In this document: positions 35,506 to 46,584 of the stretch, piece by piece
Position numbering within the stretch: position 1 is the stretch's first letter
How the letters are laid out: each line of letters opens with the position of its first letter
Source: Adiantum capillus-veneris
Taxonomy: Eukaryota > Streptophyta > Polypodiopsida > Polypodiales > Pteridaceae
Length of the DNA: 64,000 bases
Assembly: GCA_014529385.2 (NCBI GenBank)
Contig: CM043966.1
Location: 106,777,587-106,841,586 of the forward strand
Reading direction: 5' to 3'
Notes under the pieces: model-generated
What the model saw: only the letters and a program-made list of their open reading frames with translations
What the model was told of the DNA's origin: nothing
Databases searched by the model: none
Position numbers and translations under genes: made by a program

Positions 35506-36049
35506 AATCGCCCTCGATTACGCCTGCAAAACAGACAGAGGCCATAAACCGTCTTAACGGACACTGACTGTTAGTACCTACGTACTAGGAACACACATCT
35601 AGCACATGTACCAATCAACAGTCACATCACACGACAACATCACATGACATTCAACATTCATTCGGATCTTAGACGATGATTTATCGGCAATGTAACTAGC
35701 AATCGCATCTAGATCCAGTCGGGACCTCATTGATGCCCGATTGACTAACCCCTATTGTAACCATGTCTACTCGAGATCAATTAGACCAAAATGCTGCAGT
35801 CATTTCGTCTATCAGTTCCTGCACTTAAAAACAAGTCAAGAACAAATCAGTTTCATATTCCTGAATTCCATTTCATAAAGTCATCCAGCAGAATATTGTC
35901 AGCTCTCAGTATCCCTAAAGCTCAAAGAGACATCAGTGACTCTAGTATTAAAAAATCAAGGCATCTGTTGCCAAAAGAGCCGAGTAACTCCCCTCTTGTG
36001 CAAACCCACTGCACCAGATCTCCAGCCAAGCTGAATACTGGGTTCCATT

Positions 36050-39040
36050 TGGAATAGACTATGCTAAACCAAAAGCTTCAAGGTAAAGATTCACATTCCG
36101 AGGAATATCTGCTAGGTCTTCCTCCTCCATTCGTTTCGCATCCAATGCGAAGTAGGTCTTGAATTTAACCAAGAACCGTCAGTTCGCTTTACCTTCTTTC
36201 TTTCTTTTGTGCCAATTTTTGTCTCTAGAACGAGTATCTGCTCGTTTTTGTCCAATTCGGGTTGCACCTTTGGCTTCCCATCATCGGGCACATCGCCTTC
36301 AAAAGGCTTTAAGAGACTCACTTAAAAAAAAACATTGTGAATCCTCCAAGTATTCTGGCAGCTTCAGTCCACAGGAGATATCATTTATCTTTTCGGAAAA
36401 CTTGGAAAGGTCCACACTATGTCATGCTAAGCTTACAAAGAAGCCACTCCTTTCCCTTTTGTTTTCTTTCTTAGTCGTGCCTTCCTATAATGTAAGAGCA
36501 CCCAATTCTTCTCCTTCAATTTCAAATCGCAACAATGGCGATCTGCTGCCTTTTTCTATCTTTCCTCAAATTTCTGTAAAGCCTTCCGGACCAAGTCCCT
36601 CGTGAACTGGTCGGCTTCAAAGAAAAGTCTTATCTTTCGCGCCAAGGAAGGGTAGAACCTTCGTAGCAAATTCAAAAATCTCAAATGGCACCTTCCCCAT
36701 CAAAGAGTTAATCGTGTTTCTGTAGGCATATTCCACCAAAGGTAAAAACCTTTCCCAAGTAGTCTTCTGATCCAACAAAGAAGACTTCAACAAATCTAGT
36801 ACCATTGAATTAGCAATCTTTGATTGCCCGTCAGTCTGCGGGTGGAACGAGAAGTGCAACCACGGGCCTATGTTCTCCCAAATAGCCGTCCAAAACAATC
36901 TCGTGAACTTGGGGTCCTGTCGGAGACAATCGTCTCAGGCATGCCATGTAATCTGAAGATCTGGGCAATTAACAATCGTGCCCACGCTGTGTTCTCGAGA
37001 GATGAAATCCATTGCAATACTTTCCCAGGGGTGAGTGGGTATGGGTAAAGGCTGTAACAATTCCTGTGCTTTATGCCTGTCAAACTTGACCTTCTGGCAT
37101 ACCAAGCAACTGCGCACAAACTCGTCCACATCCTTCTAGAGTCTCGGCCAAAAGAAGTATTCCTTTACCCCTTTCAAGGTGGTAGCAATGCCGCGCTGAC
37201 TCGTATAAGGCGGACAGTGGCATTCGGTTAGAACCTTTTCCCTCATCGGTTGTATAACGCACAACATGGTTTTCTTCATCAAGTAGCCATCCCGAATGGA
37301 ATAGTCTACTATCGCCCCTTTATGTATACATCTGCAAAATCTGTTCTGTGGCGTAGTGACCGACCATATCCTCGAAGTTCCTATGATGTATCGCGGAAAT
37401 AGCCAGAACCAACGGCTTGCGGAACAAAGTATTTGCCACCAATTTCTTCTGTCCCTGCACATGGACAATCCGGAAGTAAACCGTGACAAGAAGTTTTGCC
37501 CACTGCATCTGCTTTTTCCGATAGTTGCTTCCTTGACAAGAAGTAGCGTAAACTCCCATCATCTGTGAAAAACGTAAAATCGGCTCCGAGTAGGTAATGT
37601 CGCCACTGAATAAGAGCATGGATAGCCGCCAAAAGCTCTTTCTCACCAATCTGTGCTGTCATTTCCGGCCTTGAGAACAATCGGCTCTTGTAAGCAATGA
37701 CATGGCCTTCTCGCATTAAGACCGCACCCACTATGACCACAAGCATCACAATATACTTCAAATGACTTTTGCAAGTCCGGCAAAGTCAAAACTGGTCCCG
37801 CAGTCAATTTCTCTTTCAAAGTCTGAAAGGCAGTCACCTCTGTGGGTCCCCACGAGAAAGGGACTCCTTTCTGTGTCAAGATATGCAAAGGGGAAGCAAC
37901 CTCTGCAAACTTTCGAATGAACCGCCTGTAGTATGAACACAGTCCCAAGAAACTTCTAACTTCATGGACATTCTTCAAATCAGGCCAATCACTGATAGTC
38001 TCTATCTTGGTCGGATCCATCTGCACTCGTGCTCTGCTGAGACAATGTTTCCCAAAAAGTGTATCTCTGGTAGGAAAAATTGACTTTTCTTTGCATTAAT
38101 CACTAACTTGTGATCTCGTAATGCCTGAAAGACTTGAAGCAGATGATCTCTATGTTCTTCCTCATTCTTGGAGAAAACAATGATATCGTCAAAGAAAGTG
38201 CCAACAAATAGCCTGTACTCTCTAAAAATCCTGTCCATCATTCGGTTAAATGTCGCAAGAGCATTGGTTAAGCCAAAAGGCATCACCAAAAACTCAAATA
38301 ACCCAAAAGTCATCCTACAGGTTGTCTTGTAGACGTCTTCCCGCGCGATTCCAATCTGATGATATCCGGTCTTCAAATCAATCCTGCTAAAATACGAGGA
38401 TCCTTGGAATCTGTCGAGTATATCATCGATCCTAGGAATCGAAAATCTGTTCTTGATGGTGATTTTGTTGAGAGCTCTATAATCGGTGCATATTCTCCAA
38501 GATCAGTCTTTCTTCAAAACCAACAACACTGGAGAGCAACACGGTGAAGTACTAGGCTGGACAAGACCCTTTTCCAAGAGGTCTTTCACTTGGTTCATAA
38601 TCTCTTCGTTGTGGGCTCGGCTCACACGATAAGGTGGCCGGTTCGGTGGTGTGCTTCCTGGCATTCGTATAATCCTCAGGACGAGCGGGTGGTAACTCGC
38701 CTGACAAGCCCTCTGAAAAGCAATCGGCATGATGTGGAGAAAATCTTGGTGTTCTTTTGTTCAAGTCCAAAACATATTCGACCTTTATCCATCGTTCAGT
38801 TCTCTCCCCCAAAAAAATGAGTAAAGAAACTGAAGTTCATCAAGTACAATCTTTGAGCCTTCATTTGTCAAAGTCGCTTTCTCTGCCCAGTAGTCATCCA
38901 TGGCGTTGTTGTTGTGGTACCAAGGGATTTCGAGTAGAACGTCACAACCTCCGAAGGCAAATACGTAAAACTTCTCGTGCCCTAAACACCCATTGCAAAC
39001 GAAGTTTGCCAATGCTCGGTGTAATGGCAACATCCCGTCC
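36050..39040 (-). pseudogene. pol of element B (protease to chromodomain), broken
   Basis: Protease tail [54 protein letters not shown], and the catalytic FFDDIIVFS intact near 38190. RNase H: EVYCDACGHS and AQIGEKELLAAIHAL. Integrase: HHCC finger with CLVCQKVKFDRHKAQ, and VSDRTP at the second Asp, but the first-Asp region is rearranged and several segments are in different frames. GPF and chromodomain traces lie near 36400-36060. The pattern is that of a multi-mutated copy closely related to C and F. Confidence 0.75.
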
Positions 39041-39241
39041 GGGTGCCACTCAAACTACCTCCGCCTGTGGCCTCAGCCTATCGGGCGTAATTCCAAATCG
39101 AGCCGCCGATTCATGAAGCTGGCCTTGGCTCCTTCAAAAGAGCTTCCTGATCTTTCACTTTGCCTCAAAAGAAGCAAAGTTTGTACTTTCATTCATTTGA
39201 TTCGGTTCAGGCCCCACGCAATGTGGTACCAGTTCTGCTTT

Positions 39242-40534
39242 TTATCTGCCTTTTCTGCCACGTCTCTCAGCTGCTTTAGAACTTTTTGGCCTTTCTTCAT
39301 CCTGTTCATTCGGTGCCTTGCTAGGGCATTTCGCGGAGATATGCCCAGTTTCCCCGCATTCAAAGCACTTCCCCTCCTTTATGTAGCGAGCCCGCTCCTG
39401 AGGAGTAAGCTTGGGTCGTGCATCCTTCTTTTCTGGGTTGCTCTTCCTCTTTCTACTCTCATTTGTCGAAGTCTGTTCAGCTCTTTGTGTCATGATCTCA
39501 TGGTGGGGTAAGTCAGACTGCCAAAGTGGATGGCAAAACCCCGTTTCGCATGACTCATCAACTCCTGAATAGAAGCTGACTTCTGTTCCAAGTAGTGATC
39601 TCGGATCTCTGTAGGTAGACTCAAGGTATACCGCTCAATCTGTTCCTTGAACGAGATCTTCTTAAATAAAGAGACGGGTAGAAAAGAGCTCCAGAATCTC
39701 TCGCAATAAGCGTCCACTGTATCTTTCTTGGTCATCCGAAGATGGTTCCAAGCAATTCGTATATCACGTTCATACTCTCGAGTCAACCAAGAAGAAATAA
39801 AAAGCCTCTTGAATTTCAGCCATTTAACTGGCGTAGTCTTGCTTAATAGAAGCGTGGACCACCAAGTTCGAGCATTCCCCTTAAAGTAAGAGGCAGCTCT
39901 CCGAATCTTAGAGTGCTATGAGTAACGCCCTCCCGCGGAAGCGATGTCAAACTGCTGTACAAAAGACAAAGCCTTCGAAGCACCAGAAAACGTGTCAAAT
40001 TTAATTGACTGTCCACCTTCCTTAAACTCTCGGACTTTCTTGCTTTTGTCTTCCAGAAAGTCATACTGGTTGGCTTTGTAAAAATTCTTCTTCTTTGCAT
40101 AAAAGTTGTTGTCGTCAGAGTCTGAACTGTCTGTAGACTAGTCCTCTGTAGAACTGTCACTCACGGGGCGAGATTTAGACTTCTTTGCCTTTTTCTTGCC
40201 CTTTCCGAAGCGTTGCTTTTTGCTTCGCTTTTTTTTTTTTGCCTTTTCGGTCTTCTTTGCTCGAGTCAGATGAGCTAGAAGAACTATCAGAAGAAGAAGA
40301 AGAAGAAGAAGAAATGGGTACTTCTTCAAATCGAACACGCTTCTTCTGTCTCTTTGCCTTTTCAAATGTCAACTGACGACCCAAATAGCCCGGGAAGTCA
40401 GTGCCTTTCTTCTGCTTTTTGCCGTGCTTTTTAGCTTTGTTTTGCGCGTCAAAAAGCTGAGCAATTCGTGCATCAACCACCTCTTCTAATTGTTGCTCTG
40501 TGTACATCTTGGGAGTAGGAGGTTTCTGTAACAA
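39242..40534 (-). pseudogene. gag of element B, frameshifted
   Basis: The N-terminal segment MYTEQQLEEVVDARIAQLFD is followed by KKHGKKQKKGTDFPGYLGRQ, a long Ser run and a Lys-rich linker. The core continues in other frames (about 40160-39843 and 39786-39490) with EQKSASIQELMSHAKRGFAI. A CX2CX4HX4C knuckle CFECGETGHISAKC lies near 39340. The part of gag upstream of MYTEQ that element A retains is missing. Confidence 0.7.
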
Positions 40535-40545
40535 ACTGTTGACGT

Positions 40546-40729
40546 GTCAAAGCCCTGAAGAATGGAGCCAACTTGCAGATGTCGGCCGAGGGACCTAAAC
40601 CCTAAGAAGAACAAGGAACAGAAGAAGAAGTCCTACCAACTTATGGGTACCCCGTCCGATGGGGCCCCAAGTGACATAAAGGAATAAAATAAAGCAGGAC
40701 CCGCACACACGCAAAAACTGATGACGTGG
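40546..40729. other. 184-bp spacer between elements B and C
   Basis: Begins TGTAACAAACT, like the end of LTR A on the minus strand, then diverges. It includes CCTAAACCCTAAGAAG and CCCCAAGTGACA. Possibly a heavily truncated LTR of a related family. Confidence 0.35.
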
Positions 40730-41427
40730 TGTAACAGACTTGGACACTCCAAGTCAAGAATCAATCACGACAGCACCAAATAACCACTTCAAAACAATTC
40801 AGAGTTCATAATAGATTTGCATTGGCCCGGCGGAGTTCCGTGCCTAGAGATATTGGCCCCAAAGACTGGCGCCCCTTTCGGTATTTCTTTATGTATTAAT
40901 TAGTGTTTAAAGTACAAGAGTGGGTCGGGTTCTCAATCTCAGACTCTGCGTCCAGATGCTTTGTAGAGTGGGAGCCCAGACCGCTTATTTAATGATTACA
41001 AGGGATGCCAAAAGCAGAGCCCCGAAAAGCTTCAAATCAAAAGCCTAAATTAAAAGCAAAGCCTCGTTCCTCTCTCAAACTCTCTCTTGAGTTTTAAAAT
41101 AAAGCAAAGTCTCTCTCTCTCTCTCTCTCTCTTCTCAAATTGCATAGCAGAAAGCTTGATCTTTGGCTGTCGTAGAATGCGCCGCAAAAAGCGGGCTCAG
41201 TCGTACGGTGCCACGTCATCACGTTCCCTGCAATTTCCGGGATTCAGCCTACTGCCCTAGGGTTAGGGTTAGGATTTTTGGTAGTTTTTAGGGTTAGGGT
41301 TAGGTTTCTGGCAGATTTTAGGGTTTGCAGGTTTAGGGTTAGGGTTTCCAGATTTAGGGTTTTCAGCAGCAATCAGGGTTAGGGTTTCCCGCATGCTCTC
41401 GGGCAGACACGTCATCACTTTGTGACA
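40730..41427 (-). repeat. 3' LTR of element C (698 bp) with telomere-like motifs
   Basis: Minus strand starts TGTCACAAAGTGATGACG after the purine tract CAATAGGGGGGTA and ends CCAAGTCTGTTACA. It contains GGCGCCCCTTTCGGTATTTC at 40868-40887, a (CT)n tract near 41110-41131, and ten AGGGTT units at 41259-41386 in the U3 part. Confidence 0.9.
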
Positions 41428-42037
41428 TACCCCCCTATTGAAAGCATTGTAATCGCCCTCGATTACGCCTGCAAAACAGACAGAGGCCATAAACCGTCTT
41501 AGCAGACACTGACTATTAGTACCTACGTACTAGGAACACACATCTAGCACATGTAGTATATACCAATCGACAGTTACATCACATGACATCACAGGACATC
41601 ACTAGATATCACAGGACATCACATGACATTCAACATTCATTCGGATCTTAGACCATGATTTATCGGCAATGTAGCTAGCAATCGCATCTGAATCCAATCG
41701 GGACCTCATCGATGTCCGATTGACTAACCCCTATTGCAACCATGTCTATTCGAGATCAATTAGACCAAAATGTTGCAGTCATTTCGTCTATCAGTTCGTG
41801 CACATAAAAGAAGTCAAGAACAAATCAGTATCATAATCAGGAATTCCATTTCATAAAGTCATCCAGCAGAATACTGTCAGCTCTCAGTATCCTTGAAGCT
41901 CAAAGGGACATCAGTGACTCTAGTATTCAAATATTTGAGGCATCTGTTGACAAAGGAGCGGAGTAACTTTCCTCTTGTGCAAACCCACTGCACCAGATCT
42001 CCGGCCAAGCTGAATTCTGGGTTCCATTTGGAGTAGA
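41428..42037 (-). other. PPT and 3' noncoding region of element C
   Basis: The polypurine tract (minus CAATAGGGGGGTA, 41440-41428) borders the LTR. Between it and the chromodomain are about 600 bp without coding, including short ACATCACA(G/T)GAC tandem repeats near 41573-41630. The same region, shorter in its repeats, lies in element B at about 35506-36050. Confidence 0.7.
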
Positions 42038-44308
42038 CTATGCTAAACCAAACGCCTCTAGGTAAAGTTTGACAATGTGAGGAGTATCTGCTAGGTCCTC
42101 CTCCTGCATCCACTTCGCATCCGATGCAGGATAGTTCTTGAACTTAACCAAGAACCGCCTTCGGACTTTACCTTTATTCTTCGTATCCTTATGTGCCAAA
42201 ATCTGTTCAGGAACAAAAATCTCCTCGTTTTCTTCCACTTCGGGTTGCTCATCAGGCTCCCATCATCAGACACATCACCTTTGAAAGGTTTGAAGAGACT
42301 CACATGAAATGCATGGTGAATCCTCCAAGTGTCGGGCAGTTTCAGTCGGTAGGAGACATCATTTATCTTTTCAGAGATCTGGAAAGGTCCGTAGTATCGC
42401 ATACTAAGCTTTGCAAAAAGCCTCTCCTTTCGCTTTTGCTTTCTCAGGCGTGCCTTCTCAAAACGTAAGAGCACCCAATCATCCTCCTTCAATTTCAAGT
42501 CGCGACGATGGCGATCCGCTGCCTTTTTTTGTCGTTCTTGAGATTTCTGCAAAGCCTCGTGAACCTTGGCAAAAGCCGTATCTAAGTCTTGCGTATACTC
42601 ATCCGCTTCAAAATTCTTATCTTTCGTGCTTAGGAAGGGTGGAACCTTCGTAGCACCTTCAACAATCTCAAATGGTGCCTTCCCCGTCGAAGAGTGTATC
42701 GTGTTATTGTAGGCAAATTCCACCAAAGGTAAGTACTTTTCCCATCGAGTCTTTTGATCCGAGATATAAGACCAATAAATCTAAAACCACTGAATTGGCA
42801 ATCTCAGATTGCCCGTCAGCCTGTGGGTGGAACGATGACGAGAACTGCAACCGCGTGCCAAGGTTCTCCCAAATTGCCTTCCAAAACAAACTCGTAAATT
42901 TGGGGTCCTTGTCAGAGACAATCGTCTCAGACATGCCATGTAATCTAAAGATCTGGGCCACAAACAGTCTTGCTAAGTGATCCGGTTTGACTGTTTTCTT
43001 TACTAGAATGAAATAAGCCTGCTTGCTAAATTTGTCAATAACAGTCCAAATACCATCGTGACCACTCTGTGCTCTCGGGAGATCAAAAGAGAAATCCATT
43101 GCAATACTCTCCCACGGGCGGGTGGGTATGGGTAAAGGCTGTAACAATCCCTGTGCTTTATGCCTGTCAAACTTGACCTTCTGGCATACCAAGCAACTGT
43201 GCACAAACTCTTCTACATCCTTCTTGAGTCTCAACCAAAAGAAGTATCTCTCTACCCCTTTCATGGTGGTAGCAATGCCGCGGTGACCCGTAAAAGGTGG
43301 ACAGTGGCATTCAGTCATAATCTTTTCTCTCAACGGCTGTGTAACGCACAACATGGTTTTTCTCATCAAGTAGCCATCCCGAATGGAATATCCCGCTACT
43401 GTCTCCCCATTCCGTATCCGTGTGAAAACGTCTGCAAAATCTGTATCTGTGGCATACTGGTCGACCATATCCTCGAAGCTCCTATGATGTATCGCGGAAA
43501 TAGCCAGAACCAACCGCTTTCGAGACAAAGCATCTGCCACCACATTCTTCTGTCCGTGAACATGGACAATCTGGAAGTGAAACTGTGACAAGATGTTCGC
43601 CCACCGCATCTGCTTTTCCGAGAGCTGCTTCTGTGGCAAGAAGTAGCGCAAACTCTAATGGTCTTTAAAGACAGTAAAATCCGCTCTGAGCTAGTAATGT
43701 CGCCACTGAGTAAGAGCATGGATAACCGCCAAAAGCTCCTTCTCATAAATTTGTGCTGTCATCTCCGGCCTTGAGAACAATCGGCTCTCGTAAGCAATGA
43801 CATGGCCTTCTTGCATTAAGACCGCTCCTAGACTACGACCACAAGCATCACAATATACTTTGCCGGACTTTTGCAAGTCCGGCAAAGTCAAAACTGGTCC
43901 CCGTAGTCAATTTCTCTTTCAATGTCTGAAAGGTAGTCACCTCTGTGGGTCCCCAAAGGGACTCTTTTCTGTGTCAAGATATGCAAAGGGGAAGCAACCT
44001 CTGCAAACTTTCGAATGAATCGCCTGTAGTACGAACACATTCCCAAGAAGCTTCTAACTTCCTGGACATTCTTCAAATCGGGCCAATCGCGGATAGTCTC
44101 TATCTTGACCGGATTTATTTGCACTCCTGCTCTGCTGAGACAATGTGTCCCAAAAAAGTGTATCTCTGGTAGGAAAAATTCACTTTTCTTTGCATTAATC
44201 ACTAACTTGTGATCTCGTAATACCTGAAAGACCTGAAGCAGATGATCTCTATGTTCTTTCTCATTCTTGGAGAAAACAATGATATCGTCAAAGAAAGTGC
44301 CAACAAAT
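42038..44308 (-). pseudogene. pol of element C (RT tail, RNase H, integrase, chromodomain)
   Basis: RT tail with [20 protein letters not shown] and the SFLGMCSYYRRFIRKFAEVA connection. RNase H has VYCDACGRSLGAVLM, YEKELLAVIHALTQWRHY and VVADALSRK. Integrase (43651-42704) keeps the HHCC finger (HCPPFTGHRG, CLVCQK) and all three acidic positions (AMDF, VSDKDP, DGQSE). A frameshift follows near 42750. The C-terminal segment (42726-42091) has MRYYGPFQISEKINDVSYRL, and a chromodomain YLVKFKNYP-type block (FLVKFKNYPASDAKWMQEED) that could target H3K9-methylated chromatin. Stops at RNase H and frameshifts make it dead. Confidence 0.8.
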
Positions 44309-45818
44309 TGTCACAAAAATACGGAAGCGTAAACTGACTTTTAATTGTACTTCAAATACTCAAGAGAATTGGAGAGAGAGAGGAAAAGCTTGACACTTCA
44401 TTGGGGACCAGAAGATGGGCTGGTCCCCCCCCATAAAGAGAATATCTTTATTACTAAGGGAGAATCTTTACAAGCACAAGAACGGGGCAATAACCCGTCC
44501 TCTATTCTTTCTTTCTGCTTCTGACTGAGAGAGTGCGAACGCTACTCTCTGAATACTGAGAGGATCTTCCCTCTTTTTTATGAGATTTTTGGGAAGCTCT
44601 CAAAAACGAGAGTCTATCTTCCACAAAACTCAACGGAAGCTCTCGAAAATGAGAGTCTACCTTTCGCTAACTGAGTCCCTTTATGCATAATTATTCCTGC
44701 AACAAAAACAAGGGAGAAACACGTAAAATGCACGCGCACATGCTTGCTGTAATTTTCTGCACATAACCTGAAAAAGTTACCTGAGCATCTTCCAGAGCCA
44801 AAAAAGAGACCTTTTCCGCGATGGAATTGCACGAAACTTGGTGTACGCGTAGTGTAGGTAGAGAAGAACTAGATTCTATATGTATTTTGCTGAAATTCAA
44901 CCTAAAGGAGGTGATTAAGGGCTGAAAACAGAGAATTTACAGTCACCACACTCTACGAAGAGAGTGCCTGCTGCGACTTCTCGCGATGAAACCTCACCAA
45001 AAGCTGGCTATGGCTATGAGAGCCCTTGTTCTAGACAATGGGAACACGGGGCCACCACATATGTCACAAGGGGCTGCTCTCAAGCTGCCATGGAGGGCTC
45101 CAATGCGTAGGGCATACTCACAATAGGGGGGGTAGGAGCACTGCCAACACTGAAAATGGGGGAGTAGGGCCTCCTAAATAGCCATCAGGGAGAGGGGGCG
45201 CTAGGAAGAGAGAGAGGGTGAGAGTGAGTGAGAGAGAGTTAGTTTGCATTGGTAAGTGTGCCACTTGGCACACTTACTTAATAACTTAAAAAACCCTTCA
45301 ACTTTCACTCTTAAAAATCCCTAGGCTATTAATGAAATGTGCAAATTAACTCACAACTGCACACACAGATGCTACTAATGAAATTGTTAGCTGCTCCCCA
45401 GTGCAATGCCGTACCGACACTGCTCTGGCATTACCTGTTCGCACTTGTCCGGTCATTTGGTCTGGCATAGACAATTTAAAAATACCTTATCTGACTTATC
45501 CTAAGGCCATAAAATGATTCAGGCCTTAGGGTTATTATTCTAAGGACCCCATTTTATTCCTGTGCTTGCACTAGCGCGCGTAATTTTCTGAGCCTGAAAT
45601 CTGAGGCTACTATCTACCCCTTCATTGAAGACCCGATTTCCCAATCGCTAGGGCTTCAGGGTATTTTCTGCTAGGGTCTCCCTGAGGTGCACTGGCCAAA
45701 ACTTGGACGCACCTGAGGCCCCAGAATTGCTAAATCTATTCTGATGTGCACACAACTACTTAGATAATTCTTTTCTCGTAAATAAATTAATTATCTACAA
45801 AGTCTGACTTAGTTACAT
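44309..45818 (-). repeat. 3' LTR of element D (1510 bp)
   Basis: Minus strand starts TGTAACTAAGTCAG just after the purine tract ACCAAGAGGGA and ends CCGTATTTTTGTGACA. It holds a hairpin GGGGACCA...TGGTCCCC at 44403-44428 (plus) beside a C9 run and an AATAAAGAT-type sequence, shared with the LTRs of element E. Confidence 0.85.
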
Positions 45819-45829
45819 CCCTCTTGGTT

Positions 45830-46435
45830 CTAAACAGTTGACCTCAACTGTAGAGCGTCAACATAACTGTGCAAGATGTCTGGGTAGTCCTTAAGATCGG
45901 ACTCAATCATCCACTTTGCATCTAAAGGAGTGTAATTCTTGAACTTGACTAAATACTTTCGATGTAAACTCCCCGACTTGAGTTGTCTCTCCGAGTGGTG
46001 TATTATCTGTGTAGGTTGAAGGATTTCCTCAGTCTCGTCGACTTCTGGAGGATCTTCTTGTACTGGCGCCACTCGAGGAGGTCCAACATATGGTCGGAGG
46101 AAGCTGACATGAAAAGCATTATGGATGCGCCAATGAGAAGGCAAATCCAATCTGAAAGTCACGTCATTGACTTTATCTGTAATTTTGAAAGGGCCGTAAA
46201 ATCTATGGGAAAGTTTGACAACTTTCCCTTTGCCGACCCGCTTTTTCAATCTAGCTTTCTCAAACCGAAGCAGGACATATTGTCCTTTTTCTAGATTGAG
46301 ATTCCTTCTGTGCTTGTCTGCTTTTCTCTTCTGTTGCTCTTGAGTACGAAGAATCGCTTGCTTTACTTGTTGATGGGCAATATCAATATTGCGCACAAAT
46401 TCATCTGCGGCGAAGATGTTTTCTTTGGTAACCAT
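45830..46435 (-). pseudogene. integrase C-terminus and chromodomain of element D
   Basis: Continues the integrase after a frameshift and stop between 46436 and 46660. Contains ADEFVRNIDIAHQQVKQAIL, KADKHRRNLNLEKGQYVLLR, the GPF-type motif LSHRFYGPFKITDKVNDVTF, then NAFHVSFLRPY. A chromodomain follows (RKYLVKFKNYTPLDAKWMIE), and the polyprotein ends LQLRSTV. The aromatic Y and W positions of the chromodomain are present. The 201 codons are open. Confidence 0.8.
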
Positions 46436-46584
46436 AATAGGAAGTAAGAGTGGCTTCCCATAAATAATTTCGAAGGGAGCTTTACCAGTTGAGGAATGTA
46501 TGGTATTATTATACGCAAACTCAACGATTGGTAAGTACTGCTCCCATTCGGATTGTCGTTCCGAAACATAGCACTTGAGGAGAT

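Larger units (their letters stand above)
35076..40545 (-). mobile_element. element B: chromoviral gypsy element (family 1), damaged, 5' end missing
   Basis: Minus-strand order is gag (40534 to about 39240), protease tail (about 39000-38880), RT (about 38730-38000), RNase H (about 37800-37400), integrase (about 37300-36620), chromodomain (about 36230-36060), 3' noncoding, then a partial LTR (35505-35076). The 5' LTR, PBS and first part of gag are absent: gag similarity to element A stops at about 40543. Stops and frame changes occur throughout. Confidence 0.8.
40730..44308 (-). mobile_element. element C: chromoviral gypsy element (family 1), cut in RT by element D
   Basis: Minus-strand order is RT tail (from 44308), RNase H, integrase, chromodomain (end about 42040), about 600 bp noncoding, PPT (41440-41428) and LTR (41427-40730). 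The 5' half (LTR, gag, protease, most of RT) is absent. The break at 44308 coincides exactly with the terminal CA of LTR D and lies a few codons before the RT catalytic FFDD. Confidence 0.8.

Noticed and set aside
41259-41386. Interstitial telomere or chromosome-end relic
   Set aside because: The AGGGTT units are interspersed with other bases and lie wholly within one LTR with intact ends, so they are part of that LTR.
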